Shown here: one piece after another, positions 27,401 to 34,844 of the stretch | Numbering within the stretch: position 1 is the stretch's first letter | How the letters are laid out: every line of letters starts with the position of its first letter | Translations under genes and position numbers: made by a program | NCBI RefSeq assembly: GCF_002964605.1 | Contig: NZ_PQDH01000010.1 | Location: 1-64,000, forward strand | Source: Vallitalea okinawensis | Lineage (GTDB): Bacteria; Bacillota; Clostridia; Lachnospirales; PQDH01 | Length of the DNA: 64,000 nucleotides | Direction: 5' to 3' | The notes under the pieces: model-generated | What the model saw: only the letters and a program-made list of their open reading frames with translations | Told to the model about the DNA's origin: nothing | The model's database searches: none

Positions 27401-27482
27401 TGAGTTATACAAATTAAAATCAATTTCTGAGCAAAATATCAAAGAATTAATTAACTTTATTTGGCAAGATGAGAAAAATTAA
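24408..27482 (+). CDS. hsdM: Fused type I restriction-modification HsdM-HsdS protein
   Basis: From ATG 24408 (AAAGGAGA six bases upstream) this is 1024 residues; an upstream GTG at 24375 lacks a ribosome site. The N-terminal half is an N6-adenine methyltransferase with helical N-domain, motif I DPACGTGG at 204-211 and motif IV NPPF at 318-321. A linker with coiled-coil character (about 470-640) follows. The C-terminal part holds two target-recognition domains: RYPLVSIEDVCDYAKGEA... and HSKETLGKLIKINLHSINP..., each ending in a conserved LPxxxxQ helix (PLPPIEVQSDI, PLPSINEQRKI). It methylates a bipartite site and guides HsdR. The M-S fusion replaces separate hsdM and hsdS genes. Confidence 0.92.
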   Translation: MGRSTVHYADKKTNNILKKLHNKLRPAGTPVQRVEYIIELLLLRIFETKLKIDPEFKEIRKLFVGENETKLFYYLKTIDSRKITHELNVNFFPFYGNILNEARKVLKTNLSIKLQDQLVLIQEVFKNSNFTNNVQSGNLEEVISAVSDIDEARLLNTDLLGDAIESALSEQGGTKDIGLYRTPDHIRQFMVGLIEPTIKDTILDPACGTGGFLFDSFEYVMERITLEDSWPGIKAHPELKNWFKNYFKSSTLDMPSFDESTQFYRSGVLGIEYLGMIRKMAAVNFYIRGLNPNNIVQGDALAMFNYSFQNSKSVILANPPFGAERDQESYPNVWKEFSTESETTILFVKLMLDSLKVGGRCAVIVSEGFLTWENSSAKELRKMLIEHADIKAIISLPQGVFVSKNGQGPKTSIIVFEKGRPTKNIWYYQVDNDGYTKGTNRTPIEGCQLVEALELFHKYIKKGMFPKNSKNSYVVPVEQIKTLDPRIKETIRKDTMESYKIKYEIQQEKLLGGLDKKLSENKIDIISYKEELKQFKIAWDSKCQNEIANRIDKAYIYSFNISTYISDVTNKQISKWRLIARDYLNNENLNIKVNEKYKILSSAKEEEIIPTLAKFDLKNSLESDIVREYVSKYTDVNSNIYEKIKQIDNIFKMGARYPLVSIEDVCDYAKGEAKAEGANDGPYPLVVTAESRKSNSKYQFDTEAVCIPLISSTGHGHASMKRIHYQKGKFSLANILFAIYAKNSNTLNMNYVYHILRYKLDKLFVPLMKGTANVSMKIEDAVKVSFPLPPIEVQSDITNKINKNVSVIKGIDLVLDNWGLIFDNIDLKHSKETLGKLIKINLHSINPKKVFGEDEINYVEIKSVKNGTGIIDYGNKVIGNKAPSRARRQAIPGNVIISSVRPNLRGFAFLEQVPPKTVFSTGYAILEVIDEDILDPMYLYLCFMYSDYIMKQIVKVMEKASYPSINNDDIKSLNIPLPSINEQRKIVNRYKQEKSTINELYKLKSISEQNIKELINFIWQDEKN

Positions 27483-27520
27483 AGAGTTAAAATTTTTAAA
27501 AAAATGGGAATCTTTGTTAG

Positions 27521-27570
27521 TTGTATAATTGTTGAATATATTGACATTTAGAGTAACAATGTTATACAAT
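27521..27570 (+). promoter_or_regulatory. hsdR promoter with flanking inverted repeat
   Basis: TTGACA (27541-27546) and TATACA (27563-27568) are 16 bp apart. TTGTATAATTGTT (27521-27533) and AACAATGTTATACAA (27556-27570) form an imperfect inverted repeat enclosing the promoter. hsdR thus appears to be separately regulated from hsdMS. A hairpin (CCATTTATAT/ATATATAAATGG, about 27583-27611) lies in the leader. Confidence 0.55.
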
Positions 27571-27640
27571 TAAAATAATTTACCATTTATATAGTGATAT
27601 ATATAAATGGTTTTTATTTTAAGTTAATGGAGGTGTTTAG

Positions 27641-30007
27641 GTGTCAAATATTTATGGTAATGAAGCTACATCTGTAGATTTAAAAGTTATTAAGCAATTA
27701 GAGCTTCTAGGATGGGTACCAGGAGATACATTGTTATACCGTCCTAGATATAAATTGTCAGAAGAACAAGAGAAAGAATATCAAAAAAAATACATTGAAC
27801 CTGACATTGTTCTACAAGATCCAATTTCTAAAGAAATTCTTGCAGTTATTGAAAATAAATATAAAGCTGAAAAAAAAGCCTTTGCTCAATTGAGAATTGA
27901 TACCTTTGTTCTTAAACCAAGATTCTTATATGCTTGCTCAGAAAGTAGAATACTCTACTATGACAATACATGGAGAGGATTAGAAGCGGGTGAGTACAAA
28001 GTTGTTGATAATTTTATGTCATACGAAACTATGAAAGAAAAAATACAACAACAAAAAAATATCAATATGGATAGAGAAATTATTATTGATAAATCAATTG
28101 CAGGTGGTTATGATCCTACTGTTGGTAAAGAACGTTATTATCAGATAGAGTGTATCAATACTATTATTGAAAAAGTAAAAGAAGGTAAACAAAGAATGCT
28201 TGTGCATATGGCAACTGGACTAGGAAAAACACGGATGTCAGTAGCACTAACTAAGGTTATGCTAGAAAATGGGCTCGCAAAAAAAATCTTATTTATTGTA
28301 GATAGAAGGATGTTAGCAAAACAAAGCTTAGACGATGGTTTTAGTTTAATTAGTAGAGACTATTCTGCAACTAGGATAACAACATCAAATTTTAGACAAA
28401 ATAAGCATGCATCAATTCACGTAGTAGTAATTGATACATTAGAAGCTATATTTAAAGAAATTCCGAGTAACTTTTATGATTTCATTTTTGTAGATGAATG
28501 TCATAGATCAATTTCTATTAATAGGAAGCTTATATTTAATCATTTTGTGTGTCCCATTTTAGGTTTGACAGCTACGCCCAAAATACCTTTTAAGAAAAAA
28601 GGAACAGAACTGAGTGAGACAGATAACGAGATAATCAATACATATAAATTATTTGGTTGTGAAAAGAGCGAAGCAGACTATAAATTTGATTTGGAAAGAG
28701 GTATTAAAGAAGGGTTTTTAGCACCTTATGATGTATTAGAAATAAAAACTCATCTTACAAAAGAAGCTGAAGAAGAGGGAATTCCTGTAGAATATCTTTT
28801 AGATCCAGAAACAAGAAAAAAAATTGAATTATCGTCTGAAATGAAAATTAAGTTAGAGCAATTGGAGAAAAAAATTATTTCTGAAGAGAGATGCAAAAGA
28901 ATTGCTGAGGAGATTAGAAAAAATACTCAATATGGTGAGAAAGTTATATTGTTTGGGGTTAGCCAAGCACATTGTAATGTATTGACTAAATGTATCAATG
29001 AAGTATTTTCAGAAGATTATTCAGACGATCTAAGATATGCAGAAGCTGTTATCTCTGATAATTATTCGATGAATGAGTTTATAAAAAATAAGTTTAAAAA
29101 GCCATATCAAAAACCTTATATAGCCGTATCGGTAGATATAATGAGTACTGGAGTAGATATTCCATGTACTAGATATATCTCCTTTGCTGCACTTACAAAA
29201 TCAGTTGGAAAATATATACAAATGATAGGTAGAGGAACTAGACTTGATCCTGAACAAAGTGGAAAATTTAGTTTTAGAGTATTAGATTTTGTTGGTCTAT
29301 GCAAAAGAATGGAAGATAATGGATATGGAACGAAAAAAGAAAACAAGGTTAAACCTAAGTCTAATGGAGTATCAGGAGGTGGACAAAGACCACCAAAAGG
29401 TGAGTACTTTTTAATTGATAATATTGATCCAACAGAAATGATACAGCGGGTTTTAATTTTGGGTGATAGCTATGAAGTAATTGATAATATACCAGTTGAG
29501 AAAGCTAAAATTATTTTTGAAGAGAAGGCATCTAATCCTAAAGATAGTGATGTTATGTCCATAAAACAAAAAGTAATTACAAACAAGGACTATTGTCCAT
29601 CCCACGATGAGATTGAAATACTTGAAGAGTGGATAAATAAACCTGATATATATTTAGATGAGGGGCAATTACAAAAAATATATGATTATCCACAGGGGAC
29701 TATTTGGGAGTTTCTTTTAGATGTTTGGGGTATTAAGAGATTACCAACACGAAAAGAAAGAATTGATAGTGCATTTGATGTATTTATGGAATCGTTTAAT
29801 TTTGATGAGATGCAGATAAAAGTATTATATAATATTAAGAATATAATAATTAGTAATCTATCAAACCACAAAGATATTAATGCTTCAGTTATATTTGGAA
29901 ACCCAATTTATGAAAGAATTATAGGCTCTAAGAATAAGGTAGATATCATATTTGATTACAAATTTGATGATATATTGAAAAATCTAAAAGAATGCTTAAA
30001 TATATAA
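27641..30007 (+). CDS. hsdR: Type I restriction endonuclease subunit R
   Basis: This 788-residue protein starts at GTG 27641, 7 bases after GGAGG. The N-terminal nuclease (about 10-130) has EPDIVLQ (Asp55) and VIENKYK (Glu71, Lys73). The SF2 translocase has Walker A ATGLGKT (191-197), DECHRS (about 289), LGLTATP, and motifs V/VI in VDIMSTGVDIPCTRYI and QMIGRGTRLDPE. It cleaves DNA after ATP-driven translocation when the HsdMS target is unmethylated. The C-terminal 150 residues are helical and probably contact HsdMS. It is shorter than EcoKI HsdR but typical of EcoEI/HsdR-like forms. Confidence 0.93.
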   Translation: MSNIYGNEATSVDLKVIKQLELLGWVPGDTLLYRPRYKLSEEQEKEYQKKYIEPDIVLQDPISKEILAVIENKYKAEKKAFAQLRIDTFVLKPRFLYACSESRILYYDNTWRGLEAGEYKVVDNFMSYETMKEKIQQQKNINMDREIIIDKSIAGGYDPTVGKERYYQIECINTIIEKVKEGKQRMLVHMATGLGKTRMSVALTKVMLENGLAKKILFIVDRRMLAKQSLDDGFSLISRDYSATRITTSNFRQNKHASIHVVVIDTLEAIFKEIPSNFYDFIFVDECHRSISINRKLIFNHFVCPILGLTATPKIPFKKKGTELSETDNEIINTYKLFGCEKSEADYKFDLERGIKEGFLAPYDVLEIKTHLTKEAEEEGIPVEYLLDPETRKKIELSSEMKIKLEQLEKKIISEERCKRIAEEIRKNTQYGEKVILFGVSQAHCNVLTKCINEVFSEDYSDDLRYAEAVISDNYSMNEFIKNKFKKPYQKPYIAVSVDIMSTGVDIPCTRYISFAALTKSVGKYIQMIGRGTRLDPEQSGKFSFRVLDFVGLCKRMEDNGYGTKKENKVKPKSNGVSGGGQRPPKGEYFLIDNIDPTEMIQRVLILGDSYEVIDNIPVEKAKIIFEEKASNPKDSDVMSIKQKVITNKDYCPSHDEIEILEEWINKPDIYLDEGQLQKIYDYPQGTIWEFLLDVWGIKRLPTRKERIDSAFDVFMESFNFDEMQIKVLYNIKNIIISNLSNHKDINASVIFGNPIYERIIGSKNKVDIIFDYKFDDILKNLKECLNI

Positions 30008-30055
30008 AGTTATATTAAGTTAAAGTAGTTATCAATAAAGACGTCATAAGTATTT

Positions 30056-30102
30056 AACTCCCTTATAGTCCATAGTATTGTTGGATTATAAGGGAGTTTT
30101 TA
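30056..30102 (+). terminator. Terminator after hsdR
   Basis: AACTCCCTTATA pairs with TATAAGGGAGTT and is followed by TTTTT. Confidence 0.8.
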
Positions 30103-30208
30103 GTATCAACAAATAACCTGAGCTGATAATTGTTGTATTTATCTGAATTAAAAAAATATTAGAATATATATTATATCCTTGATTATATTTATTGAAAGGA
30201 GAGCGTGA

Positions 30209-30745
30209 ATGCCATTAGTTGATAAATCAACCTTAAAGACAGAAGCTTACTTTACCGATGACAAGAGTCATCGGTTTCTTTTACGTAAAGAATGGAACAA
30301 AAACAAGCCTAAAGCAACAATAGTAATGATTAATCCAAGTACAGCAGATAATTTACAAATCGATCATACGACTATGTTCACCATTAATAACTTAGTGAAA
30401 TTAGATTATGGTTCTGTAGATATTGTAAACCTATTTTCAAAAGTTGGTAGTAAATTGAGTATGAAGCTAAAGATAGAAGACCTAGTACATAAAGATAACG
30501 ACATCCACATTGAGAAGTCATTTGCTAGATCAGATGCCATAATCATTGCATGGGGGAGTGTAGGAGAAAATAGCAAGAAGATAAAAGATCGACAGAAGCA
30601 AATTTATAAGATGCTAGGGCAACATAAGGAAAAAGTATTTGTAATATCAGATTCAATTGGTAGAACAGGTTTTCATCCATTAGCACCACAAGTACGTCAT
30701 GAATGGAAGTTAGAAAAGTTTGAAGTTCCAAAGGTAAAGCTATAA
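30209..30745 (+). CDS. DUF1643 family protein
   Basis: This 178-residue protein matches DUF1643, frequent on phages, plasmids and islands. The hallmark is VMINPSTADNLQIDHTTMFTINN (about 45-67), then VDIVNLFS and IIAWGS, ending TGFHPLAPQ. Family members resemble DNA glycosylases in fold, but no activity is established that I can cite with confidence. ATG follows AAAGGAGAG. It is the first gene of a plus-strand set running to about 34.27 kb. Confidence 0.75.
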   Translation: MPLVDKSTLKTEAYFTDDKSHRFLLRKEWNKNKPKATIVMINPSTADNLQIDHTTMFTINNLVKLDYGSVDIVNLFSKVGSKLSMKLKIEDLVHKDNDIHIEKSFARSDAIIIAWGSVGENSKKIKDRQKQIYKMLGQHKEKVFVISDSIGRTGFHPLAPQVRHEWKLEKFEVPKVKL

Positions 30746-30764
30746 GTTTGAGGAGTGGATTATA

Positions 30765-31133
30765 ATGATTAAAATTGGACATGTGAGAGAAGTCAGCCAG
30801 CTGCTGCAGCTACCGCAGGAGGTAGTAGAAGAAGTAAGGGAGGCTACTATCACTCTTGATCAGTGTTATGGATTTAATAGGCAAGTAGACATTGATTTAG
30901 GGGGCTTTGTATTAATCATTACGAAAGAGGAGGAATTATATGAGCTTAAGAATAATAATATTGATGTTTGGACGATTTGTCCTGAATTTGTTGATAGGAT
31001 TACTGTTACGGCAGACAATGAAAAAATGGGAGATTGGACTAACTCATTGATATTGGCTAACAGTGATTTTTCTATTTCTTTAATCATGCCATTGAGTATA
31101 ACACCACAGAATTTCATAGATATGATGACCTAG
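30765..31133 (+). CDS. Hypothetical protein (122 residues)
   Basis: No family is recognised. The N-terminus (SQLLQLPQEVVEEVREATITLDQCYG) is helical and the rest looks beta-rich (VLIITKEEELYELKNNNIDVWTICPEFVDRIT). It lies 19 bp after the DUF1643 gene with GAGGAG before the ATG, so it is likely cotranscribed and part of the same accessory set. Confidence 0.55.
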   Translation: MIKIGHVREVSQLLQLPQEVVEEVREATITLDQCYGFNRQVDIDLGGFVLIITKEEELYELKNNNIDVWTICPEFVDRITVTADNEKMGDWTNSLILANSDFSISLIMPLSITPQNFIDMMT

Positions 31134-31174
31134 AACCTAAGAGAGTAATACATACACTTTCTTAGGTTCTTTTA
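31132..31174 (+). terminator. Terminator after the 30.2-31.1 kb pair
   Basis: AGAACCTAAGA pairs with TTTCTTAGGTTCT and is followed by TTT. Confidence 0.75.
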
Positions 31175-31304
31175 ATAAATAAAATTAAAATAAATTAAAT
31201 TTTCTTTTATTTTATTAAATTAAAAATATGGAATTTCACAAGGAAGAATGCACAAGATACTTCACTAAAAAGTATCTATATTAAAATGCAAGGAGGTGAA
31301 GTGG

Positions 31305-31571
31305 GTGGAGGGAACAGAACTTAGGAGTAAGCACCTTAATTCAATATACAAGGATATGGCAGAAATACTCGGTGTAGAAGTTACTCTATTAATATACAAA
31401 CATTATAAGGGATTGCAAGTGACGTTCCCTACAAGACTATTATCAAAAGACTATGTAAAGGAACTAATAAGACAAGAGTTTGATGGAAGAAATACAAAGG
31501 AGTTAGCAAGAAAATACGAATACAGTGAGCGCTGGATTAGAAAAATTATTGCTGAAAAACAGGGAGGATAA
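31305..31571 (+). CDS. Mor-like helix-turn-helix regulator
   Basis: This 88-residue protein starts at GTG 31305, 8 bases after AGGAGG (31291-31296); the GTG at 31296 overlaps that site. The sequence MAEILGVEVTLLIYKHYKGLQVTFPTRLLS then YVKELIRQEFDGRNTKELARKYEYSERWIRKII fits the Mor transcription activator family, a dimeric DNA-binding fold first seen in phage Mu. It may switch on element genes. It is followed 4 bp later by the GRAM gene. Confidence 0.65.
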   Translation: MEGTELRSKHLNSIYKDMAEILGVEVTLLIYKHYKGLQVTFPTRLLSKDYVKELIRQEFDGRNTKELARKYEYSERWIRKIIAEKQGG

Positions 31572-31575
31572 AATA

Positions 31576-31905
31576 ATGAATTTTAAGTTACTAGATGGCG
31601 AAAAAGTGATTACAGAAGGAAAAGCGAATAGATGTAGCTTAGTTAATGCACAAGGCGGTAAGTTATATTTAACGAATAAGAGAATAGTCTTTGTAGGTCA
31701 TGGCAAGAACATTGGAGAAGGAACAATAGCGATCAATTTATCAGATATCCTTACATACGGTAAAGCACCTACATTAACAATATTCTTTCCTATACCAGTA
31801 CCAAATGCTATTAAGGTAGTAACTGATGGAGGGAAAAAACTGAAGTTTACAGTGGCAGGTAGAAAGAAGTGGTTACAAGAGATCAATAATGTAATCAATG
31901 ATTAA
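31576..31905 (+). CDS. GRAM/PH-like domain protein
   Basis: This 109-residue protein has the bacterial GRAM pattern: GEKVITEGKANRC, GGKLYLTNKRIVFVGHG, then INLSDILTYG and FTVAGRKKWLQEI. Such domains resemble PH domains and bind membranes or protein partners. ATG 31576 follows AGGGAGG by 9 bases. It sits between the Mor-like regulator and the MORN/stalk protein, overlapping the region upstream of the latter. Confidence 0.65.
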   Translation: MNFKLLDGEKVITEGKANRCSLVNAQGGKLYLTNKRIVFVGHGKNIGEGTIAINLSDILTYGKAPTLTIFFPIPVPNAIKVVTDGGKKLKFTVAGRKKWLQEINNVIND

Positions 31906-31930
31906 GATAATCTTAATTGGAGGGATACTT

Positions 31931-33316
31931 ATGAAAAAGCTAACTAGATTACTAACGGTTACAATGGTAGCATTGCTGATGATGACAGTAGCGGTTAAGG
32001 CTCAAAAAATAAATGTGATGATTAATGGTGTTACTCAAAACTATGATACACCACCAGTAACCATTGATGGCAGAACATTAGCGCCAGTACGAGCAATCTT
32101 TGAAGAGCTTGGAGCAACTGTAAGATGGGATGAAGCTACAAAAACAGTATTTGCATATAAAGAGAATAAAGTCATTACCATACCCATTGATTCAAAGATG
32201 GCTACTATTCAAGATGAGAATAGTCAAAAAGAGATTGAGTTGGATGTACCAGCTCAACTTGTTAATTCTAGTACCTATGTACCTGTTAGATTTGTAGGTG
32301 AAGCATTGGGAGCGGATGTAAGTTGGGATGGCAAAAGTAATACAGTTGTTATCAATTATGATATTCAAAGAGAGTATGAGAGAATTGATTATACAGATGG
32401 TAGCTATTATGAAGGGGATGTAGTTGATGGTGCATTAGATGGTTACGGGGTGTTGTACTATAGTAGTGGTAGTATGTATGAAGGTTATTGGAAGAATGAT
32501 ACCATGAATGGTGAAGGAACTTATACTTGGAGTGATGGCTCCTATTACATAGGAACATGGAAAGATGGTGATTTCCTCGTTGGGGTAATGACAAATGCTG
32601 ATGGTACAACAGTTAATTATGATTATAGCAGTTTTGATGATTATACTAATGAGATTACAGATACCACTGATCTATCGAATTACCAACTAGCAGAAACATA
32701 CATTGATATGTTAAAACCATTAGTAGAGCATATGACCAATTATGGTATCACCATACCCCAAGAGAGTGAAGTCGTAATGAAGGAGTATGCTGAAGGATTT
32801 TTCGGCAGTAATCGTAAGGAGCTGGAGGCAATAGCTATAGATGCTCCACAGGGACAGCTGGCTAAAAATATTACTAATTATACTGGAACTATTATTAATG
32901 AAAAGCATCGAGTAACCACGGATGATATTACAGAAATAGTATTAGAAGACGGAGTAATTGTGACAGTTGCCATAGTTCATTATGGTGATTACATTGATGA
33001 ATTAACAAGCTATGTACTTGAAGAAACTGTTTATGTTGATCGATTCAATTACATGATATTCTTTGTTGGACAAAATGATGTTGTACAGGGAAGTGAAGTG
33101 GCTTTCACAGGAGTACCAATAGGTGTGACTACTGTTGAAGTAGGTTATGAAACCCAACCAATATATGTTGTAATTGCAGGTGATTTTTATAATAGAAATT
33201 ATTTAGAGGAATTATTTACAGAGCAAGAAGGAGACGGTAAGATATCAGATGAGACACAAAAACTACTCGACCAGGTTGAAGAAAAGATGAATAGAGACTA
33301 TAAAATACAAGATTAA
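31931..33316 (+). CDS. Exported stalk-domain and MORN-repeat protein
   Basis: From ATG 31931 (GGAGG upstream) this is 461 residues with a cleavable signal peptide (MKKLTRLLTVTMVALLMMTVAVKAQ). A copper-amine-oxidase N-terminal-like stalk domain follows (INVMINGVTQNYDTPPVTIDGRTLAPVRAIFEELGATVRWD...YVPVRFVGEALGADVSWD), then three MORN-type repeats (YTDGSYYEGDVVDGALDGYG, YSSGSMYEGYWKNDTMNGEG, WSDGSYYIGTWKDGDF). The C-terminal 250 residues are acidic and unassigned. It is likely surface-exposed and an unusual cargo for a small integrative element. Confidence 0.75.
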   Translation: MKKLTRLLTVTMVALLMMTVAVKAQKINVMINGVTQNYDTPPVTIDGRTLAPVRAIFEELGATVRWDEATKTVFAYKENKVITIPIDSKMATIQDENSQKEIELDVPAQLVNSSTYVPVRFVGEALGADVSWDGKSNTVVINYDIQREYERIDYTDGSYYEGDVVDGALDGYGVLYYSSGSMYEGYWKNDTMNGEGTYTWSDGSYYIGTWKDGDFLVGVMTNADGTTVNYDYSSFDDYTNEITDTTDLSNYQLAETYIDMLKPLVEHMTNYGITIPQESEVVMKEYAEGFFGSNRKELEAIAIDAPQGQLAKNITNYTGTIINEKHRVTTDDITEIVLEDGVIVTVAIVHYGDYIDELTSYVLEETVYVDRFNYMIFFVGQNDVVQGSEVAFTGVPIGVTTVEVGYETQPIYVVIAGDFYNRNYLEELFTEQEGDGKISDETQKLLDQVEEKMNRDYKIQD

Positions 33317-33330
33317 GAAGTTAGAAGTGG

Positions 33331-33362
33331 AGAGAAGCCTAATGAAGGTTTCTCTTCTTTTT
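33331..33362 (+). terminator. Terminator after the MORN/stalk gene
   Basis: AGAGAAGCCT pairs with AGGTTTCTCT (one mismatch) and is followed by TCTTTTT. Confidence 0.65.
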
Positions 33363-33387
33363 AAGTTAGAAGAGAGGAGAGATAGTC

Positions 33388-33840
33388 ATGAGTAAAGAAC
33401 CGAGGAAAAGAGTAGAAGTCGTTAAATTAGTTAGAGAAAGTAGCTTTTTGTATGAACCTCGAAAGATTTCGTCACCTCAAGACGGATTAAAATTAATTGG
33501 TGAGTTTCTAACCGACTTATATAGGGAAGCAGTATTAGTAGTATCCTTAGATACCAAGAATCAACCCATTACAATAAACATTTGCAGCATAGGAAGTATC
33601 AATTCAAGTATTATTCACCCAAGGGAAGTATTTAAAGCAGCAATTTTATCAAATGCCGTATCAATCATCATAGGGCATTACCATCCAACCAATTGTACTA
33701 TGCCATCATTAGAAGATAAAGAAGTCATGAATAGAATAAAAGAAGTAGGAGAGATCATAGGTATACCACTTCTAGATCATATCATCATAGAATCAAATAG
33801 TAACTCTTACACAAGCTTAAGAGAAATTGGGGTATTGTAA
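33388..33840 (+). CDS. RadC-like JAB domain protein
   Basis: This 150-residue protein is the JAB/MPN metalloprotease-like domain of the RadC (YeeS) family without the helix-hairpin-helix. The metal motif is H97-Y-H99-PTNCTMPSLED with Asp110, close to the classic HNHPSGxxxPSxxD. Such short RadC proteins are common on plasmids and islands; their biochemical role is unsettled. It overlaps the intergenic start of the DUF960 gene. Confidence 0.85.
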   Translation: MSKEPRKRVEVVKLVRESSFLYEPRKISSPQDGLKLIGEFLTDLYREAVLVVSLDTKNQPITINICSIGSINSSIIHPREVFKAAILSNAVSIIIGHYHPTNCTMPSLEDKEVMNRIKEVGEIIGIPLLDHIIIESNSNSYTSLREIGVL

Positions 33841-33841
33841 T

Positions 33842-34171
33842 ATGCTTGGGGAGGGCAAAAAGTATATTACTAAGGGAGTCCAATCAAGAATAAGTCTAGA
33901 CTTACAGCTGCTTATGTGGCAGTTGATAGAGGAATTAACACATGATGAATCAGAGATAGATTATTTACAAGTCTTTAAATTAACAACTAGAAGCATAAAT
34001 GACAGTCAGCTGGTGCTTCAGCAGGTTAAGCATACCCAAGAGGTGCCAGCATATGAAAGTATCATAATAGTTAAGGTTGATCAACCAGTTAATGAGAAGA
34101 TATTTGTAATAACATCTACTGATGAGGATGGGAGTGACTATAAAACTATGATGTTAGCTGAAGAGTGGTAA
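33842..34171 (+). CDS. DUF960 family protein
   Basis: This 109-residue protein matches DUF960, small proteins of Firmicutes plasmids and mobile elements: KKYITKGVQSRISLDLQLLMWQLIEEL, then DYLQVFKLTTRS. Function is unknown. ATG 33842 was chosen (the TTG at 33827 overlaps the radC-like gene); spacing to the radC stop is 1 bp, so translation is coupled. Confidence 0.75.
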   Translation: MLGEGKKYITKGVQSRISLDLQLLMWQLIEELTHDESEIDYLQVFKLTTRSINDSQLVLQQVKHTQEVPAYESIIIVKVDQPVNEKIFVITSTDEDGSDYKTMMLAEEW

Positions 34172-34186
34172 GAAGGGGGTAATCCA

Positions 34187-34267
34187 TTGATAGCATATTT
34201 TATACCTATTATTAAGATAATCATTTATGCACTTGGTATAATAATTGAAGAAGTGCAATCATGTTAA
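34187..34267 (+). CDS. Putative 26-residue hydrophobic peptide
   Basis: TTG 34187 follows AAGGGGGT by about 6 bases and encodes 26 residues, a single hydrophobic helix (IAYFIPIIKIIIYALGIIIEEV) with a polar tail. It resembles small membrane peptides such as type I toxins in size and pattern, with a terminator directly overlapping its stop. Its reality rests on the ribosome site alone. Confidence 0.4.
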   Translation: MIAYFIPIIKIIIYALGIIIEEVQSC

Positions 34268-34687
34268 ATCACCTAATAGGTGATTTTTTTGAAGGCTTTG
34301 CACTCTGTGCTTAAGTATTAATTCATCTAAAAAGGCAGAAATATTATTGATTTGACCATCAGATTTAAGTTGCTTTATGTAGTCAAGATTATCTGTATTA
34401 AGCATAGCAGTGAATTTAGTACGATTAGCTGCATACTTATCTTCAGGCATTTTTTTTGGTCGACCTCTATTATCCTTAAAACCTAACTCACTTAGTTTTC
34501 TCTGAAGAACCTCAACTTGATAGAGGACAGTTTTTAATTCTCTATCTATTTTGAGATGATCAATTGTGGAGAGATCTTGTTGTAATTGTTCTTGTAAAAC
34601 TTTTGTCTGTCTCTTACAGGTTCTAAGATCGTGTCTGTATATTTTAATTTTATTTTCATTACTTACTCTAACTTTTGGGATACCCAT
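34259..34687 (-). CDS. Putative DNA-binding protein with AT-hook-like and RHH-like segments
   Basis: This 142-residue protein has a coiled-coil N-terminal half (KIYRHDLRTCKRQTKVLQEQLQQD...VEVLQRKLSELG), a basic GRPKK patch at about 80-84 like an AT-hook, and a C-terminal segment RTKFTAMLNTDNLDYIKQLKSDGQINNISAFLDELI that fits a ribbon-helix-helix domain. Plasmid copy-control and partition proteins look like this. Two long palindromes (34780-34840) lie in its upstream region and may be its own operators. Confidence 0.55.
   Translation of the reverse strand: MGIPKVRVSNENKIKIYRHDLRTCKRQTKVLQEQLQQDLSTIDHLKIDRELKTVLYQVEVLQRKLSELGFKDNRGRPKKMPEDKYAANRTKFTAMLNTDNLDYIKQLKSDGQINNISAFLDELILKHRVQSLQKNHLLGDLT
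34267..34290 (+). terminator. Terminator inside the convergent gene end
   Basis: AATCACCT pairs with AGGTGATT (3-nt loop) and is followed by TTTTT. It ends the plus-strand set and lies within the last codons of the minus-strand gene. Confidence 0.75.
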
Positions 34688-34779
34688 GTAAATACTCCTT
34701 TCTCTATGTTAAATTATTAATAGGTAAATTAGATGAAAATGATGATAAATCCTTGGGGGACATAGTAAATCAAGAAAGA

Positions 34780-34840
34780 GATATACCTAAAAAATTTAGG
34801 CATATCCCCTTGAGATATACCTAAAAATTTTAGGTATATC
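34780..34840. promoter_or_regulatory. Two 27-bp palindromes (operator pair)
   Basis: GATATACCTAAA-N3-TTTAGGTATATC at 34814-34840 is perfect. The copy at 34780-34806 differs at one base (TTTAGGCATATC). Centres are 34 bp apart, about three helical turns, so bound dimers would lie on the same face. They sit between the RepL-like and the RHH-like genes. Confidence 0.75.
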
Positions 34841-34844
34841 GAGA

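Noticed and set aside
21750-30007. BREX or DISARM-type defense cluster instead of separate restriction systems
   Set aside because: No PglZ, BrxL, BrxC or DrmA/B-type protein is present; motifs fit Mrr and type I HsdM/S/R.
32352-32609. Antisense frame rich in His and Tyr (minus strand)
   Set aside because: It is the shadow of the MORN repeats of the plus-strand gene, lacks a ribosome site and has biased residues.
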